Source: Amycolatopsis roodepoortensis
GTDB lineage: Bacteria > Actinomycetota > Actinomycetes > Mycobacteriales > Pseudonocardiaceae
Assembly (NCBI RefSeq): GCF_014873915.1
Contig: NZ_JADBEJ010000008.1
Span: forward strand, 1,116,001-1,180,000
Reading direction: 5' to 3'
Length of the DNA stretch: 64,000 bases
How positions within the stretch are numbered: position 1 is the first letter of the stretch; every line of letters begins with the position of its first letter. Of this stretch, positions 15,858 to 24,220 are shown in pieces. The notes under the pieces were generated by a model. The model saw nothing but the letters and a program-made list of their open reading frames with translations. It ran no database searches and was not told the origin of the DNA. Made by a program: the position numbers and the translations under genes.

Positions 15858-16421
15858 ATGGAGATCACGACCTGGCACCTCGAGCAGACCTCACCGGACG
15901 AGCTGAGCGCGGCGAAACCGCCGTCCGTCCCGGTGACGGTCACCCGTGCCGAGCTGGTCAGCCCCGAACTGAACCGCTACCTCTACACCGCCGTCGGCGG
16001 GGACTGGTTCTGGATCGACCGGCTCGGCTGGACGTGGACGCAGTGGGTCGAGTGGCTGGACAGGCCGGGCGTCGAGACCTGGGTGGCGTACGCGCAAGGG
16101 ACGCCGTGCGGCTACTTCGAACTCGACGGCACCGTGGACGGCGAGGTCGAGCTCGCGTATTTCGGCCCGATGTCGTCATTCGTCGGCAAGGGTGTCGGCG
16201 GGCACCTGCTGACCGTGGCGCTGCGGGAGGCGTGGGCGCTCGCCGAGCGCTGGCCGGGCAAGAAGCCGACGCGCCGCGTCACGGTCCACACCTGCACCAC
16301 GGACGGCCCGGCCGCGCTCAAGAACTACCAGGCACGCGGCTTCCGGCTGTTCCGCACCGAGGTCGAGCAGGCGGAACTGCCCGCCGAGACACCGGGACCG
16401 TGGCCGGGAGCCGGGAAGTAG
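15858..16421 (+). CDS. GNAT-family N-acetyltransferase
   Basis: This 187-aa cytosolic enzyme has the acetyl-CoA-binding motif near FVGKGVGGHLLTVALREAW (about residues 109-127), an ELAYFGPM beta strand before it, and a C-terminal AALKNYQARGFRLFRTE motif B. The acceptor is unknown. It ends 3 bp before the convergent glycosylase gene, with no visible terminator between. Confidence 0.85.
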   Translation: MEITTWHLEQTSPDELSAAKPPSVPVTVTRAELVSPELNRYLYTAVGGDWFWIDRLGWTWTQWVEWLDRPGVETWVAYAQGTPCGYFELDGTVDGEVELAYFGPMSSFVGKGVGGHLLTVALREAWALAERWPGKKPTRRVTVHTCTTDGPAALKNYQARGFRLFRTEVEQAELPAETPGPWPGAGK

Positions 16422-16424
16422 TAG

Positions 16425-17012
16425 TTACTCCGCCGGAGCCTTGGCGGCGGCCTTCGCCGCCTTCTTGAAGGCGCGCACCTCGCCGAGGGTCTTCGCGTTG
16501 GTGACGTCGGCGATCGAACGCCGTGAGCCGCGGTCGCCGTACGCGCCAGCGGCCGCGCGCCAGCCCTTGGGCTGCACGCCGAGCTGTTTGCCGAGCAACG
16601 CGAGGAAGATCGCTGCCTTCTGGTCGCCGTAGCCGGGCAGCGCCTTGAGGCGTTTGAGGACTTCGGGGCCGTCCGGCTTGGGGCGTCCGGCCGTCCAGAT
16701 CCGGGAGGCGTCCCCGTCGTAGACCTCGACGACGTGCTGCGCGAGATCCTTCACCCGGCGGGCCATCGAGGCGCCGTAGCGGTGGATCGCGGGCGGGATC
16801 ACGCACAGCTCGACGAAGGTTTCGGTGTCCATCGCGTGGATCTTCCCGATGTCGAACCCGTCCATCCGGTCCGCGATCTTCTGCGGGCCGCGGAACGCGT
16901 GTTCCATCGGGAACTGCTGGTCGAGGAGCATCCCGACGAGCAGCGCGAACGGGTCTTCGGTGAGCAGCCGGTCCGCTTCCTCGTCCCCGACCAGGTGCAA
17001 TGCGCGCGTCAT
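16425..17012 (-). CDS. HhH-GPD-type base-excision repair glycosylase
   Basis: The product is 195 aa. It has an LVGMLLDQQFPMEHAFRGP opening typical of the HhH-GPD superfamily, an HhH hairpin at LKALPGYGDQKAAIFLALLG (about 132-151), and a basic Lys/Ala-rich tail that probably touches DNA. It lacks the C-terminal four-cysteine cluster of Nth and MutY. Actinobacterial members of this short group are annotated as Fe-S-independent glycosylases of unknown lesion. ATG at 17012. Confidence 0.82.
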   Translation of the reverse strand: MTRALHLVGDEEADRLLTEDPFALLVGMLLDQQFPMEHAFRGPQKIADRMDGFDIGKIHAMDTETFVELCVIPPAIHRYGASMARRVKDLAQHVVEVYDGDASRIWTAGRPKPDGPEVLKRLKALPGYGDQKAAIFLALLGKQLGVQPKGWRAAAGAYGDRGSRRSIADVTNAKTLGEVRAFKKAAKAAAKAPAE

Positions 17013-17050
17013 GCGCCCAGGATCTCACGACCGGGCCGATCCGCGCGTCC

Positions 17051-17926
17051 TCATCCTTGTGGGTCGACCAGCAGGTCCGCGGCCGCCGTGGTGATGGCCG
17101 CCGAGACCGCCGCCAGCGCGGGGGAGTCGAGTTTCCATTGCTGCCAGAACAGCGGTACGTCGATCGGGTGATCGGGGTCGAGGCAGACGAAACTGCCGTC
17201 GCGCAGCCGGTCGCCGATCTGCGCGAGCGGCACCATGCCCCAGCCCATCCCGGCCGCGACGGCGTCGAAGAACCCTTCGGACGACGGGACGTAGTGCCGC
17301 AGCCGGCTCGCGATCGTGCCGCGCTCGCGCGCGAAGCGGTCTTGGAGGTCGTCACGGCGGTCGAAGACGACGACGGGTGCTTCGGCGAGGTCGAGGTCCG
17401 TGCCGAGTGCCGGGCTCACGACGGCCAGGTAGCGCATGTGCCCGAGCCGGTGCACCGAACATCCCGCGACCGGATCGGGTGACGACGTCACGGCGGCCAT
17501 CACCAGGCCCTCCCGCAGCAGGGTCGTGGTGTGGTCCTGGTCCTCGCGATGCAGTTCGAAGCAGATCTTCTGCTCGGGCGGCACTCTTGTGAGGGCGGGC
17601 AGGAACCAGGTCGCCAGCGAATCGGCGTTCACCGCGATCGTCAGCCGGACCGGCTCGTCGCCGGTGGTCAGGCCGAGTTCGGCCCGGGTGTCGGCCTCCA
17701 GCAGCGCCATCTGACGGCCGAACCGCACCACCGCCTGCCCGGATTCGGTCAGCCGCACCGGTTTCGTGCGGATCAGCAGGACCCGGCCGGTGCGCTGTTC
17801 GAGCGCCTTGACGCGCTGGCTGATCGCCGACGGGGTCACGTGCAGTGCCGAGGCCGCCGCGTCGAACGTGCCTTCGTCGGCGACGACCAGCAGCGTACGG
17901 ACCAGGTCGAGGGGCAGATCTGTCAT
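17051..17926 (-). CDS. argP: LysR-family regulator, ArgP/LysG type
   Basis: The product is 291 aa. An N-terminal helix-turn-helix (GTFDAAASALHVTPSAISQRVKALE, about 19-43) is followed by a LysR effector domain. The sequence is close to ArgP/LysG, which senses lysine, arginine or histidine and switches on a basic amino-acid exporter. The divergent LysE gene 69 bp away fits that job. ATG at 17926 is preferred to the GTG at 17929. A 12-bp palindrome lies in the shared promoter. Confidence 0.88.
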   Translation of the reverse strand: MTDLPLDLVRTLLVVADEGTFDAAASALHVTPSAISQRVKALEQRTGRVLLIRTKPVRLTESGQAVVRFGRQMALLEADTRAELGLTTGDEPVRLTIAVNADSLATWFLPALTRVPPEQKICFELHREDQDHTTTLLREGLVMAAVTSSPDPVAGCSVHRLGHMRYLAVVSPALGTDLDLAEAPVVVFDRRDDLQDRFARERGTIASRLRHYVPSSEGFFDAVAAGMGWGMVPLAQIGDRLRDGSFVCLDPDHPIDVPLFWQQWKLDSPALAAVSAAITTAAADLLVDPQG

Positions 17927-17938
17927 CACGAACGCTAA

Positions 17939-17950
17939 TCTTACGTAAGA
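17939..17950. promoter_or_regulatory. Palindromic operator between argP and lysE
   Basis: TCTTACGTAAGA is a perfect 12-bp palindrome in the 69-bp divergent promoter region, 13 bp upstream of the regulator start. It is a reasonable LysR-type binding site for the regulator's own gene and the exporter. A TTGACG hexamer at 17967 may be the lysE -35 box. Confidence 0.6.
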
Positions 17951-17995
17951 ATCTTTAGCTGTACTGTTGACGATTCGCTTCCTAGTGTCGTCCGT

Positions 17996-18610
17996 ATGGG
18001 AGACGTTCTGTTCAGCGCGGTCGCCGGGTTCGGCGCCACCATGGCCCTCATCGTCGCGATCGGCGCGCAGAACGCCTTCGTGCTGCGCCAGGGCATCCGG
18101 CGCGAAGCCGTGCTCGTCGTCGTGCTGATCTGCATCTTCTCGGACGCCATCCTGGTCAGCCTCGGCGTCGGCGGGGTCGGCGCGCTGGTCGGGACGTCAC
18201 CCGAAGCGCTGACCATCGTCGCGCTGGTCGGCGGCGCCTTCCTGCTCTGCTACGGCGCCCTCGCCGCCCGGCGCGCGTTCAAGCCGTCGAAGCTGGAGAC
18301 CGGCGGCCCGGAGACCGGCGGATCGTTGCGCCGCATCGTGCTGACCACGCTGGCGATCACCTGGCTGAATCCGCACGTCTACCTCGACACCCTCCTCCTG
18401 CTCGGCGCCATCGCGGCCGGGCACGGCAGCGACCGGTGGGCGTTCGGCGTGGGTGCCGTGTCGGCCAGCGTGATCTGGTTCCTCGCGCTCGGTTTCGGCG
18501 CCCGGCTGCTCAGCGGATTCTTCCGCAAGCCGTCGTCGTGGCGGGTGCTGGACGGTCTGGTCGCCGCGACGATGATCGGCCTTGGCGTGGCGCTGGTGGC
18601 CGGCGCCTGA
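17996..18610 (+). CDS. LysE/ArgO-family amino-acid exporter
   Basis: This 204-aa inner-membrane protein has six hydrophobic segments. The conserved IGAQNAFVLRQGI motif near residues 21-33 and LAITWLNPHVYLDTLLLLG near 119-137 are LysE signatures. It exports basic amino acids, probably lysine or arginine, under the divergent ArgP-type regulator. ATG at 17996. The aldo/keto reductase gene converges with no gap (stop codons abut at 18610/18611). Confidence 0.9.
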   Translation: MGDVLFSAVAGFGATMALIVAIGAQNAFVLRQGIRREAVLVVVLICIFSDAILVSLGVGGVGALVGTSPEALTIVALVGGAFLLCYGALAARRAFKPSKLETGGPETGGSLRRIVLTTLAITWLNPHVYLDTLLLLGAIAAGHGSDRWAFGVGAVSASVIWFLALGFGARLLSGFFRKPSSWRVLDGLVAATMIGLGVALVAGA

Positions 18611-19435
18611 TCACGGCAGGCGGGCCAGCATTTCGGCGGGGAGCACCAGATCGGCCGCCGCCGCCGAATCGCGGATGGTCGCGGGCCTCGTCGAGCCCGG
18701 GATCGCGATCATCGACGGCGATTTCGCGAGCAGCCAGGCCAGGCACACCCGTTGCGGGCTGATCCCGAGTTCTCCGGCCACGGCAAGGAATTCCCCGTCG
18801 ATACCGCGAAGCGGACCCCACGGCAGGTAAGCGAGCCCGAGTTCCGTGCACAGCGCTAGTTCCGGTTCGTGCACCAGATGCGCGGGCGCGTGCTCGTTCT
18901 GCACCGAAACCAGGGTCGCGCCGAGGATGTCCCGTGCTTCGAGGATCTGCGCGCGGGAGACGTTGGAGATCCCGGCGAGCCTGATCTTGCCTTCGTCGGC
19001 CAGTTCCTTGATCGCGCCGACGGACTCCGCCCACGGCACGTTCTCATCGGGCTTGTGCAGCTGGTAGAGCCCGATCGCGTCGACGCCGAGCCGTTTCAGC
19101 GAGCCCTCGCAGGCGTTCCTGAGGTGCTCGGGAGTTCCGGTGACGGTCCACGAACCGTCGCCGGGACGGCCACGGCCGCCCTTGGTCGCGACGAGTACCG
19201 TGTCCGATCCACTGTGGACAGATAGTGCTTCGGCGATCAGCTCCTCGTTGTGCCCGATTTCGCCCGCGTGCCAGTGATAGGAGTCGGCCGTGTCGATCAG
19301 CGTGACACCGGCGTCGAGCGCGGCGTGGATGGTGGCGATCGCGCGGTCGCGATCCGGGCGGCCCTCGATCGACAGGGGCATCGCGCCCAGGCCGATCGCG
19401 CTCACTTCGACGTCTCCGATGCTGCGGTAACGCAT
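18611..19435 (-). CDS. Aldo/keto reductase
   Basis: The product is 274 aa. It is a TIM-barrel NADPH oxidoreductase with LIDTADSYHW (catalytic Asp and Tyr), LVATKGG (Lys) and LYQLHKPD (His), and a C-terminal IPGSTRPATIRDSAAA cofactor-binding helix. It belongs to the YajO/Tas-like group; substrate unknown. ATG at 19435 gives a start just 5 bp after the stop of the epimerase gene upstream, so the two are probably one transcript. Confidence 0.88.
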   Translation of the reverse strand: MRYRSIGDVEVSAIGLGAMPLSIEGRPDRDRAIATIHAALDAGVTLIDTADSYHWHAGEIGHNEELIAEALSVHSGSDTVLVATKGGRGRPGDGSWTVTGTPEHLRNACEGSLKRLGVDAIGLYQLHKPDENVPWAESVGAIKELADEGKIRLAGISNVSRAQILEARDILGATLVSVQNEHAPAHLVHEPELALCTELGLAYLPWGPLRGIDGEFLAVAGELGISPQRVCLAWLLAKSPSMIAIPGSTRPATIRDSAAAADLVLPAEMLARLP

Positions 19436-19440
19436 GTGGG

Positions 19441-20280
19441 TCAAGCCTTTCTGACGTCTTCGATGGCTTTGCCGAGCCAATCGGTGGTGGTGGAGAAGGA
19501 GAAACCGAGGCCGGTCGCGCGCGAGGTGTCCAGGACGGCGTACCGGTCGAAGGAGAACGGTGACGCGTCCCGCTCGACGACCCGGAACCGGGGTTTCGTG
19601 CTGATGGCGGCGGCGAGGTCGAGCGCCGACAGTTCGCCGTGGGAGCCGGCGTTGACCGGGCCGGTGAAGTCCGCGAGCGTCGCCCAGGCCAGGAAATCCG
19701 CGATCTCACTCGCGTGGATGAAGGTCGACGGCCGCGGTTCGGCGTGGACGTCCACGGCGTCTCCTGCGTCCAGCCGCTCGACGTAATGGCGCAGCCGTCT
19801 GGTGAAATCCTCGCCGCCGAGGACGTGTGCGACTCGCACCGACGCGAACGGTGTTTCCGCCGCCGCGAAGACCGTCTCGGCCTGCCGCTTGCCTTCGCCG
19901 TAGTCGTACGAAGCCGCTCCGAGGTCGACCGGCACGGAGGAGACCAGCGATTCGGTCATCGGCGTCTCGGTCCGGACCTGGTCGTAGACCTCGATCGTGG
20001 ACGTCATCACGTACCGGTCCGTGCGGAACACGCGGCTCGCGATCTCAGCCTGGACCGGTGTGTAGCAGACCTGGTCGAGGACGACGTCGAAGGAGCGGGA
20101 ACCCAGCGCGGCCTTCAGACCGGCTTCGTCGTCGCGGTCGGCGATCAGGTGGGTGACGCCGCCGGGAGCAGGAGCGGACCCGCGATTGAGGACGGTGACG
20201 TCCGCGCCGGCGTCGCGCAGCCGCTCGACCACCCCTCGGCCGAAGTACCGGCTTCCGCCGAGAACGAGCACTTTCTTCAT
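19441..20280 (-). CDS. NAD-dependent epimerase/dehydratase-like protein
   Basis: The product is 279 aa and opens MKKVLVLGGSRYFGRGVVERL, a GGxxxxG Rossmann loop of the atypical extended SDR type seen in RNA-binding CSP41-like and isoflavone reductase relatives. A YDYGEGKRQAE segment carries the Tyr-x3-Lys pair. It probably reduces or epimerises a nucleotide sugar or small metabolite. It is divergent from an Lrp/AsnC gene (46 bp gap), a possible regulator, and followed by the aldo/keto reductase. Confidence 0.82.
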   Translation of the reverse strand: MKKVLVLGGSRYFGRGVVERLRDAGADVTVLNRGSAPAPGGVTHLIADRDDEAGLKAALGSRSFDVVLDQVCYTPVQAEIASRVFRTDRYVMTSTIEVYDQVRTETPMTESLVSSVPVDLGAASYDYGEGKRQAETVFAAAETPFASVRVAHVLGGEDFTRRLRHYVERLDAGDAVDVHAEPRPSTFIHASEIADFLAWATLADFTGPVNAGSHGELSALDLAAAISTKPRFRVVERDASPFSFDRYAVLDTSRATGLGFSFSTTTDWLGKAIEDVRKA

Positions 20281-20326
20281 GTCTCCCAGTGTTACGGTGG
20301 CGATCCGGGTGGTTGAAGGGGAGAAC

Positions 20327-20830
20327 ATGGGTGAATCGGCGGAATCACTGAAAGAATCTCGGTCGAATCGCGGTTCCACTGAAAGTTCACTGGACGTGAT
20401 CGACCGGCGACTCCTCGAACTCCTCCAAGAGGAAGGCCGGATCACTCTGAGTGAGCTCGGACGACGTGTTTCGCTGAGCCCCGCCGCTGTCGGCGAGCGC
20501 GTCAAACGGCTCGAAGCCGACGGCACGATCACCGGTTACGCGGCGCTCGTTTCGCCCACCGGGATCGGCCTGGGGCTGCGGGCGTTCGTGCGGATGGCGC
20601 CGCACAGCGGGTTCACCGTCCGGCACCCGCGGACGCGGAAGATCATGGACCGGCCGGAGATCCTCGAACTCCATCACGTGGTGGGCGAGGACTGCTGGAT
20701 CCTGAAGATCGCCGTGCGCGACACCGGCCACCTCGAAGAGCTGCTGGAGGACCTTTCCGTGCTGGGGGCGACGACGACGTCGATCGTCATGTCCAGCCCG
20801 ATCGAACGCCGAGTCCTGCTGCCTTTGTGA
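20327..20830 (+). CDS. Lrp/AsnC-family transcriptional regulator
   Basis: This 167-aa protein has an AsnC helix-turn-helix (LDVIDRRLLELLQEEGRITLSELGRRVSLSPAAVGERVKRLE, about 22-63) followed by the ligand-binding RAM domain with the ELHHVVGEDCWILKIAVRD strand. Such proteins sense amino acids as octamers. ATG at 20327 with AGGGGAG upstream fixes the start. It is divergent from the epimerase/aldo-keto reductase pair and may control it. Confidence 0.88.
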   Translation: MGESAESLKESRSNRGSTESSLDVIDRRLLELLQEEGRITLSELGRRVSLSPAAVGERVKRLEADGTITGYAALVSPTGIGLGLRAFVRMAPHSGFTVRHPRTRKIMDRPEILELHHVVGEDCWILKIAVRDTGHLEELLEDLSVLGATTTSIVMSSPIERRVLLPL

Positions 20831-20937
20831 TCAGTCACAAGAACTGGCGGGTAAGTCTGGTCGTTCTCCAGGTTCCGGTCGTCGGTTTGTGACGCATGAT
20901 GACTCGCATCCATACTGACGAGTAACCGGAGGCGGGT

Positions 20938-21792
20938 ATGCGGGCTCGGATCCTCACCACGCTGATCGCGGCCTTGACGTTCACGATCGCCGTCCCGGCG
21001 GCGGCGAACGCGGCGCCGTCCAGCGGCTGGAACGACTGGTCGTGCCGGCCGAGTGCGAGCCATCCCGAGCCCGTGGTGCTGGTGCACGGCCTCGGCGGCA
21101 ACGCGACGACCAACTGGTTCCACCACGCGCCGAAGCTCAAGGACGCCGGTTACTGCGTCTATTCGCTGACCTACGGCGCCACCGTCCTGGGTGGACAGTT
21201 GTTCGGGGGGCTCGCTTCCATGCGGAAGAGTGCCGTCGAACTCGGCGCGTTCGTCGACGGCGTTCGAGCGAGCACCGGCGCGGACAAGGTCGACATCGTC
21301 GGGCATTCCGAGGGCACGACGATGCCCGCGTACTACCTCAAATTCGAGGGAGGCGCGGAGAAGGTGAAGCATTTCGTCGGCTTCGGCTCGAACTTCAAGG
21401 GCACGTCGCTCAACGGCTTCTCCGAGCTGGCCAGGGCCGTGCTGTCACTGCCCGGCATCGATCTCCTTGCCGACGGCGTATGCGGGGCGTGCCGTGAATA
21501 CCTCGCGCCGTCGGAGTTCCTCGACGATCTTGCCCGCGACGGCGTGACCGTGCCGGGGCCGACCTACACGAGCATCGTGAGCCGCCACGATCGCGTGGTC
21601 ACGCCGTACACCAGCGGTGTGCTGGACGAGCCGGGCGCGACCGACATCGTGCTGCAGGATCGTTGCGGCGCCGACGTTTCCGGGCATCTGAGCCAGGCGA
21701 TCGACCCGAACGTGACGAGCCTGATCCTCAAGGCGCTCGACCCGGAGAACGCGCCCGCGCCGAAGTGCGTGCCGTTCTTCGCGCCGCTGTAA
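20938..21792 (+). CDS. Secreted alpha/beta-hydrolase lipase
   Basis: The product is 284 aa with a Sec signal peptide (basic start, hydrophobic core, ANA-A-like cleavage near residue 26). The mature protein has a VLVHGLGG oxyanion loop (about 48-55) and a GHSEG nucleophile elbow (Ser near residue 122). Four or more cysteines probably form disulfides. It matches the LipA/EstA class of actinomycete extracellular triacylglycerol lipases (class 2 lipase family). Start supported by CCGGAGG upstream. Confidence 0.88.
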   Translation: MRARILTTLIAALTFTIAVPAAANAAPSSGWNDWSCRPSASHPEPVVLVHGLGGNATTNWFHHAPKLKDAGYCVYSLTYGATVLGGQLFGGLASMRKSAVELGAFVDGVRASTGADKVDIVGHSEGTTMPAYYLKFEGGAEKVKHFVGFGSNFKGTSLNGFSELARAVLSLPGIDLLADGVCGACREYLAPSEFLDDLARDGVTVPGPTYTSIVSRHDRVVTPYTSGVLDEPGATDIVLQDRCGADVSGHLSQAIDPNVTSLILKALDPENAPAPKCVPFFAPL

Positions 21793-21795
21793 GGG

Positions 21796-22791
21796 TCAGG
21801 GCCTGGTCGCGTGCACCACGAACACCGACCGGACCCGATCCTCGGTCTCGACGTCGAGGCGTTTCACGGTCACCTCGGTGAAGCCGGCTTCGGAGGCCAG
21901 TTCCGCCGCGTCGTCCTCGGTTTCCGGCAGCTTCAGGTCGGTGGGGACGATGGCGGCGAACGCCTCCGACGGCCGGAACGCCGACGCGAGCGGCAGGCTG
22001 AAGCCCACCCTGCCGCCCGGGCGCAGCGCCCGCAGCCAGTCGCGGAGCGCGGCCGCGCCGAGGAAGTGCAGCGAAGACGCGCACAGCACGGCGTCCGCTC
22101 CCTCGTCCTCCACCGGCGACGGGACAGCGGAAGCGACCTGCCAGGTGATGCGCTTGCCGGGGTCGTGCGTGGCCGCCTTCGTCTCGGCCTGGGCGATCAT
22201 GCCCGGCGAGATGTCGATCGCGAGCACTTCGCCCGGCTCCAGCCGCAGCGCGGCGAACGCGGCCACCCCGGTCCCGGTCGCGACGTCGAGAACGCGCTCG
22301 GGCGCCGTGCAGCCGAGGCCGTCGACGAGCGCGTCGGCGACCAGGCCGTGAAAGGTGTCTTCGTCGTAGCGCGCGGCGATGCCGTCGAACAGCCCGGCCG
22401 CGATCTCCTCGCTCACGACGGCGACCCTATCCGGGAGGCGGCGGCGTCCGGCGAAACCGAGGTCGGTGCGGTGATACCAGGCCAGCTCCGGATCGCCTTC
22501 GAGCCAGCAGAGCAGGACGTCGACGCCGTCGAGCTCGGCGGGGAAGTCGATCAGGAGCGGCGCGAATCCCTTGAGCTCCGCGCCCGTCCGCTGGACGGTG
22601 GTCATCAGGTCGTCCAGCCGGGCCTGCGCGGCCTTCCATTCCGGCATCCCGCCGAGCGAGGTCTCGCGGCCGCCGGGGCGCAGGGACGCGGCGAGCTCGG
22701 CCGCGTCGGCGCGGAGGCGGATCAACTCGTCGAGCACGGGGCGTAGCCGGGAGAGCTCGGCGCGGGCTTCGGGAACGGTGAACAGACCCAT
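21796..22791 (-). CDS. DUF2203 domain fused to class I SAM methyltransferase
   Basis: The product is 331 aa with two parts. Residues 1-120 match the whole DUF2203 family: EARAELSRLRPVLDELI start, long helix, and IDFPAELDGVDVLLCW...GFAGRRRL ending. Residues about 127-331 form a UbiE-like methyltransferase with the VLDVATGTG SAM loop (167-175), a DAVLCASSLHF motif and LRPGGRVGFS. DUF2203 proteins are normally stand-alone, so this is a fusion. The methyl acceptor is unknown. Confidence 0.82.
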   Translation of the reverse strand: MGLFTVPEARAELSRLRPVLDELIRLRADAAELAASLRPGGRETSLGGMPEWKAAQARLDDLMTTVQRTGAELKGFAPLLIDFPAELDGVDVLLCWLEGDPELAWYHRTDLGFAGRRRLPDRVAVVSEEIAAGLFDGIAARYDEDTFHGLVADALVDGLGCTAPERVLDVATGTGVAAFAALRLEPGEVLAIDISPGMIAQAETKAATHDPGKRITWQVASAVPSPVEDEGADAVLCASSLHFLGAAALRDWLRALRPGGRVGFSLPLASAFRPSEAFAAIVPTDLKLPETEDDAAELASEAGFTEVTVKRLDVETEDRVRSVFVVHATRP

Positions 22792-22812
22792 GCGCCGATG
22801 GTCCCAGCACGC

Positions 22813-23397
22813 TCAGCGGCGCCGCCGGGCGAGTCTCGACGCGAGGCCCGCGCCGATCAGGAGGAAACCCGTCGCGAGCAGGCCGCCGATGAACAGCCAG
22901 CTCGTGACGCCGTACGTGACGTCGTTCTGCGGCAGGTACTTCACCAGCCGGAAGCCCCATTCCGGCATCGCGATCGTGGCCACGCCGGGGGCGACACCCC
23001 AGACCAGGCCGCCGAAGATCGGGCCGGTCGCCGAGAGCGCGCCGAGCAGCCCGACCGACAGCAACAGGATCCCGCCGCCGACGAGGAGGCCGATACTGAG
23101 GACGTCACGCTGGGTGCTGAGCGTCGCTTGGACGAGCATCTGTTGCCGCAGGCCGCCCCAGGCCAGCAGGCCGAGGGCGACCGGCGTCAGGATCAGGCCT
23201 CCCGCACCGCTGAGGACGCGACGCACGCCTCGGCCGGCGCGCGGGTCTTCGGGGCTCAGGTCGTCGTCGAAGGGCTCGTACGGTTCGTACGACTCGACGT
23301 CTTCGTACGGCCTTCGCGGATCTTTGGGCTGCTCGTACTCCCCGTACTCCTGGTAGTCCTCGTCGTCGTACTCCGCGGCGTACCGGTGCGATGACAT
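22813..23397 (-). CDS. Small membrane protein with acidic Tyr/Glu-rich N-terminus
   Basis: The product is 194 aa. The first 55 residues are disordered and very rich in Tyr, Glu and Asp; then come four hydrophobic segments with a GGLILTPVALGLLAWGG and GPIFGGLVWGVAPGVA core, and a basic tail ending RRRR. It is a paralogue of the next gene upstream, sharing the TPVALGL, GLVWGV.PGVA and GFLLIGAGL motifs. ATG at 23397 has GGAGGTG about 10 bp before it. Family of unknown function. Confidence 0.75.
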   Translation of the reverse strand: MSSHRYAAEYDDEDYQEYGEYEQPKDPRRPYEDVESYEPYEPFDDDLSPEDPRAGRGVRRVLSGAGGLILTPVALGLLAWGGLRQQMLVQATLSTQRDVLSIGLLVGGGILLLSVGLLGALSATGPIFGGLVWGVAPGVATIAMPEWGFRLVKYLPQNDVTYGVTSWLFIGGLLATGFLLIGAGLASRLARRRR

Positions 23398-23467
23398 CGG
23401 CGGGTCACCTCCCTGCACCGGACTACGGACGCGAGCCCCCTCCGGTTCACTTCGATCACCGCGGATC

Positions 23468-23487
23468 GCGTTTAGCCCGCTAAACGC
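23468..23487. repeat. GCGTTTAGC palindrome copy overlapping a gene end
   Basis: A perfect 20-bp copy (GCGTTTAGC-CC-GCTAAACGC) lies in the gap between the two paralogous membrane-protein genes. The TAG stop codon of the upstream (23980) gene, at 23480-23482, is part of the palindrome. Confidence 0.92.
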
Positions 23488-23980
23488 GATTTGAGCGGCG
23501 TCGCGAGAGGGTGCCGACCAGACCGGCCCCGATGAGCAGGAAACCGCTCCCGACCAGCGCGCCCATCACCAGCCAGGTCACCAGGCCGGTGCCGAGGCCG
23601 CTGCCGCCGACGTCGTAGATGAGGCTCATGACGTCGCGCGGGCTCAGAAGGAACGCCACGCCTGGCAGCACACCCCACACCAGCCCGCCCAGTACCGGCC
23701 CGAGCCCGGACAGCGCCCCCAGGAACGCGACGCCGAGCAGGAGCAGGCCGCCCAAGAACAGGAGGACGATGCCGAGCGGGTCCTCGCTGATGGACAAGGA
23801 GCGCGAGAATCCCCGCTGGAGCAGCGAGCCGCCGTACATGGTCAGGCCGAGCGCGACCGGCGTGAGCAGGACGCCGCCCAGCCCGCTGATCACCCGGGGC
23901 ACCGCGCGCCCGTTTTGCCTAGGCTGGGCGTAGGGCTCCGGCTGCTCGTACGGAGGCACGGCGTAGGGGTTGGTCGACAT
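23480..23980 (-). CDS. Small membrane protein, paralogue of the neighbouring gene
   Basis: The product is 166 aa. A 30-residue Pro/Tyr-rich N-terminus is followed by four hydrophobic segments and a basic RRRSNRV end. The core (GGVLLTPVALGLTMYGG, GPVLGGLVWGVLPGVA, GFLLIGAGLVGTLSRRR) aligns with the 22813-23397 gene, so the pair arose by tandem duplication. Its last codons (Arg-Val-stop) are read from a GCGTTTAGC repeat. The much longer frame to 25885 is antisense to icd and is not real. ATG at 23980. Confidence 0.8.
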   Translation of the reverse strand: MSTNPYAVPPYEQPEPYAQPRQNGRAVPRVISGLGGVLLTPVALGLTMYGGSLLQRGFSRSLSISEDPLGIVLLFLGGLLLLGVAFLGALSGLGPVLGGLVWGVLPGVAFLLSPRDVMSLIYDVGGSGLGTGLVTWLVMGALVGSGFLLIGAGLVGTLSRRRSNRV

Positions 23981-24220
23981 GGGATCGCCCTTTCCGGTGG
24001 GCCGGCGGAGGAGTGTTGTTCGATGATGACGCGGTCGCCGTCGTTCCCGTGACGGCCGGATGGCCGTCGTACGACCGGGTGACGTCGGACACATCCGCCT
24101 CGTGGAGACTTGATACCGACCACTACTGGAACCATCCAGCACCGTTAAGCAGTACGCTTGTACCGCTACCGGAGAGACTGAAGTAGAACGCGAAGATCCG
24201 CGGAAGGAGCACCGCTGCTC

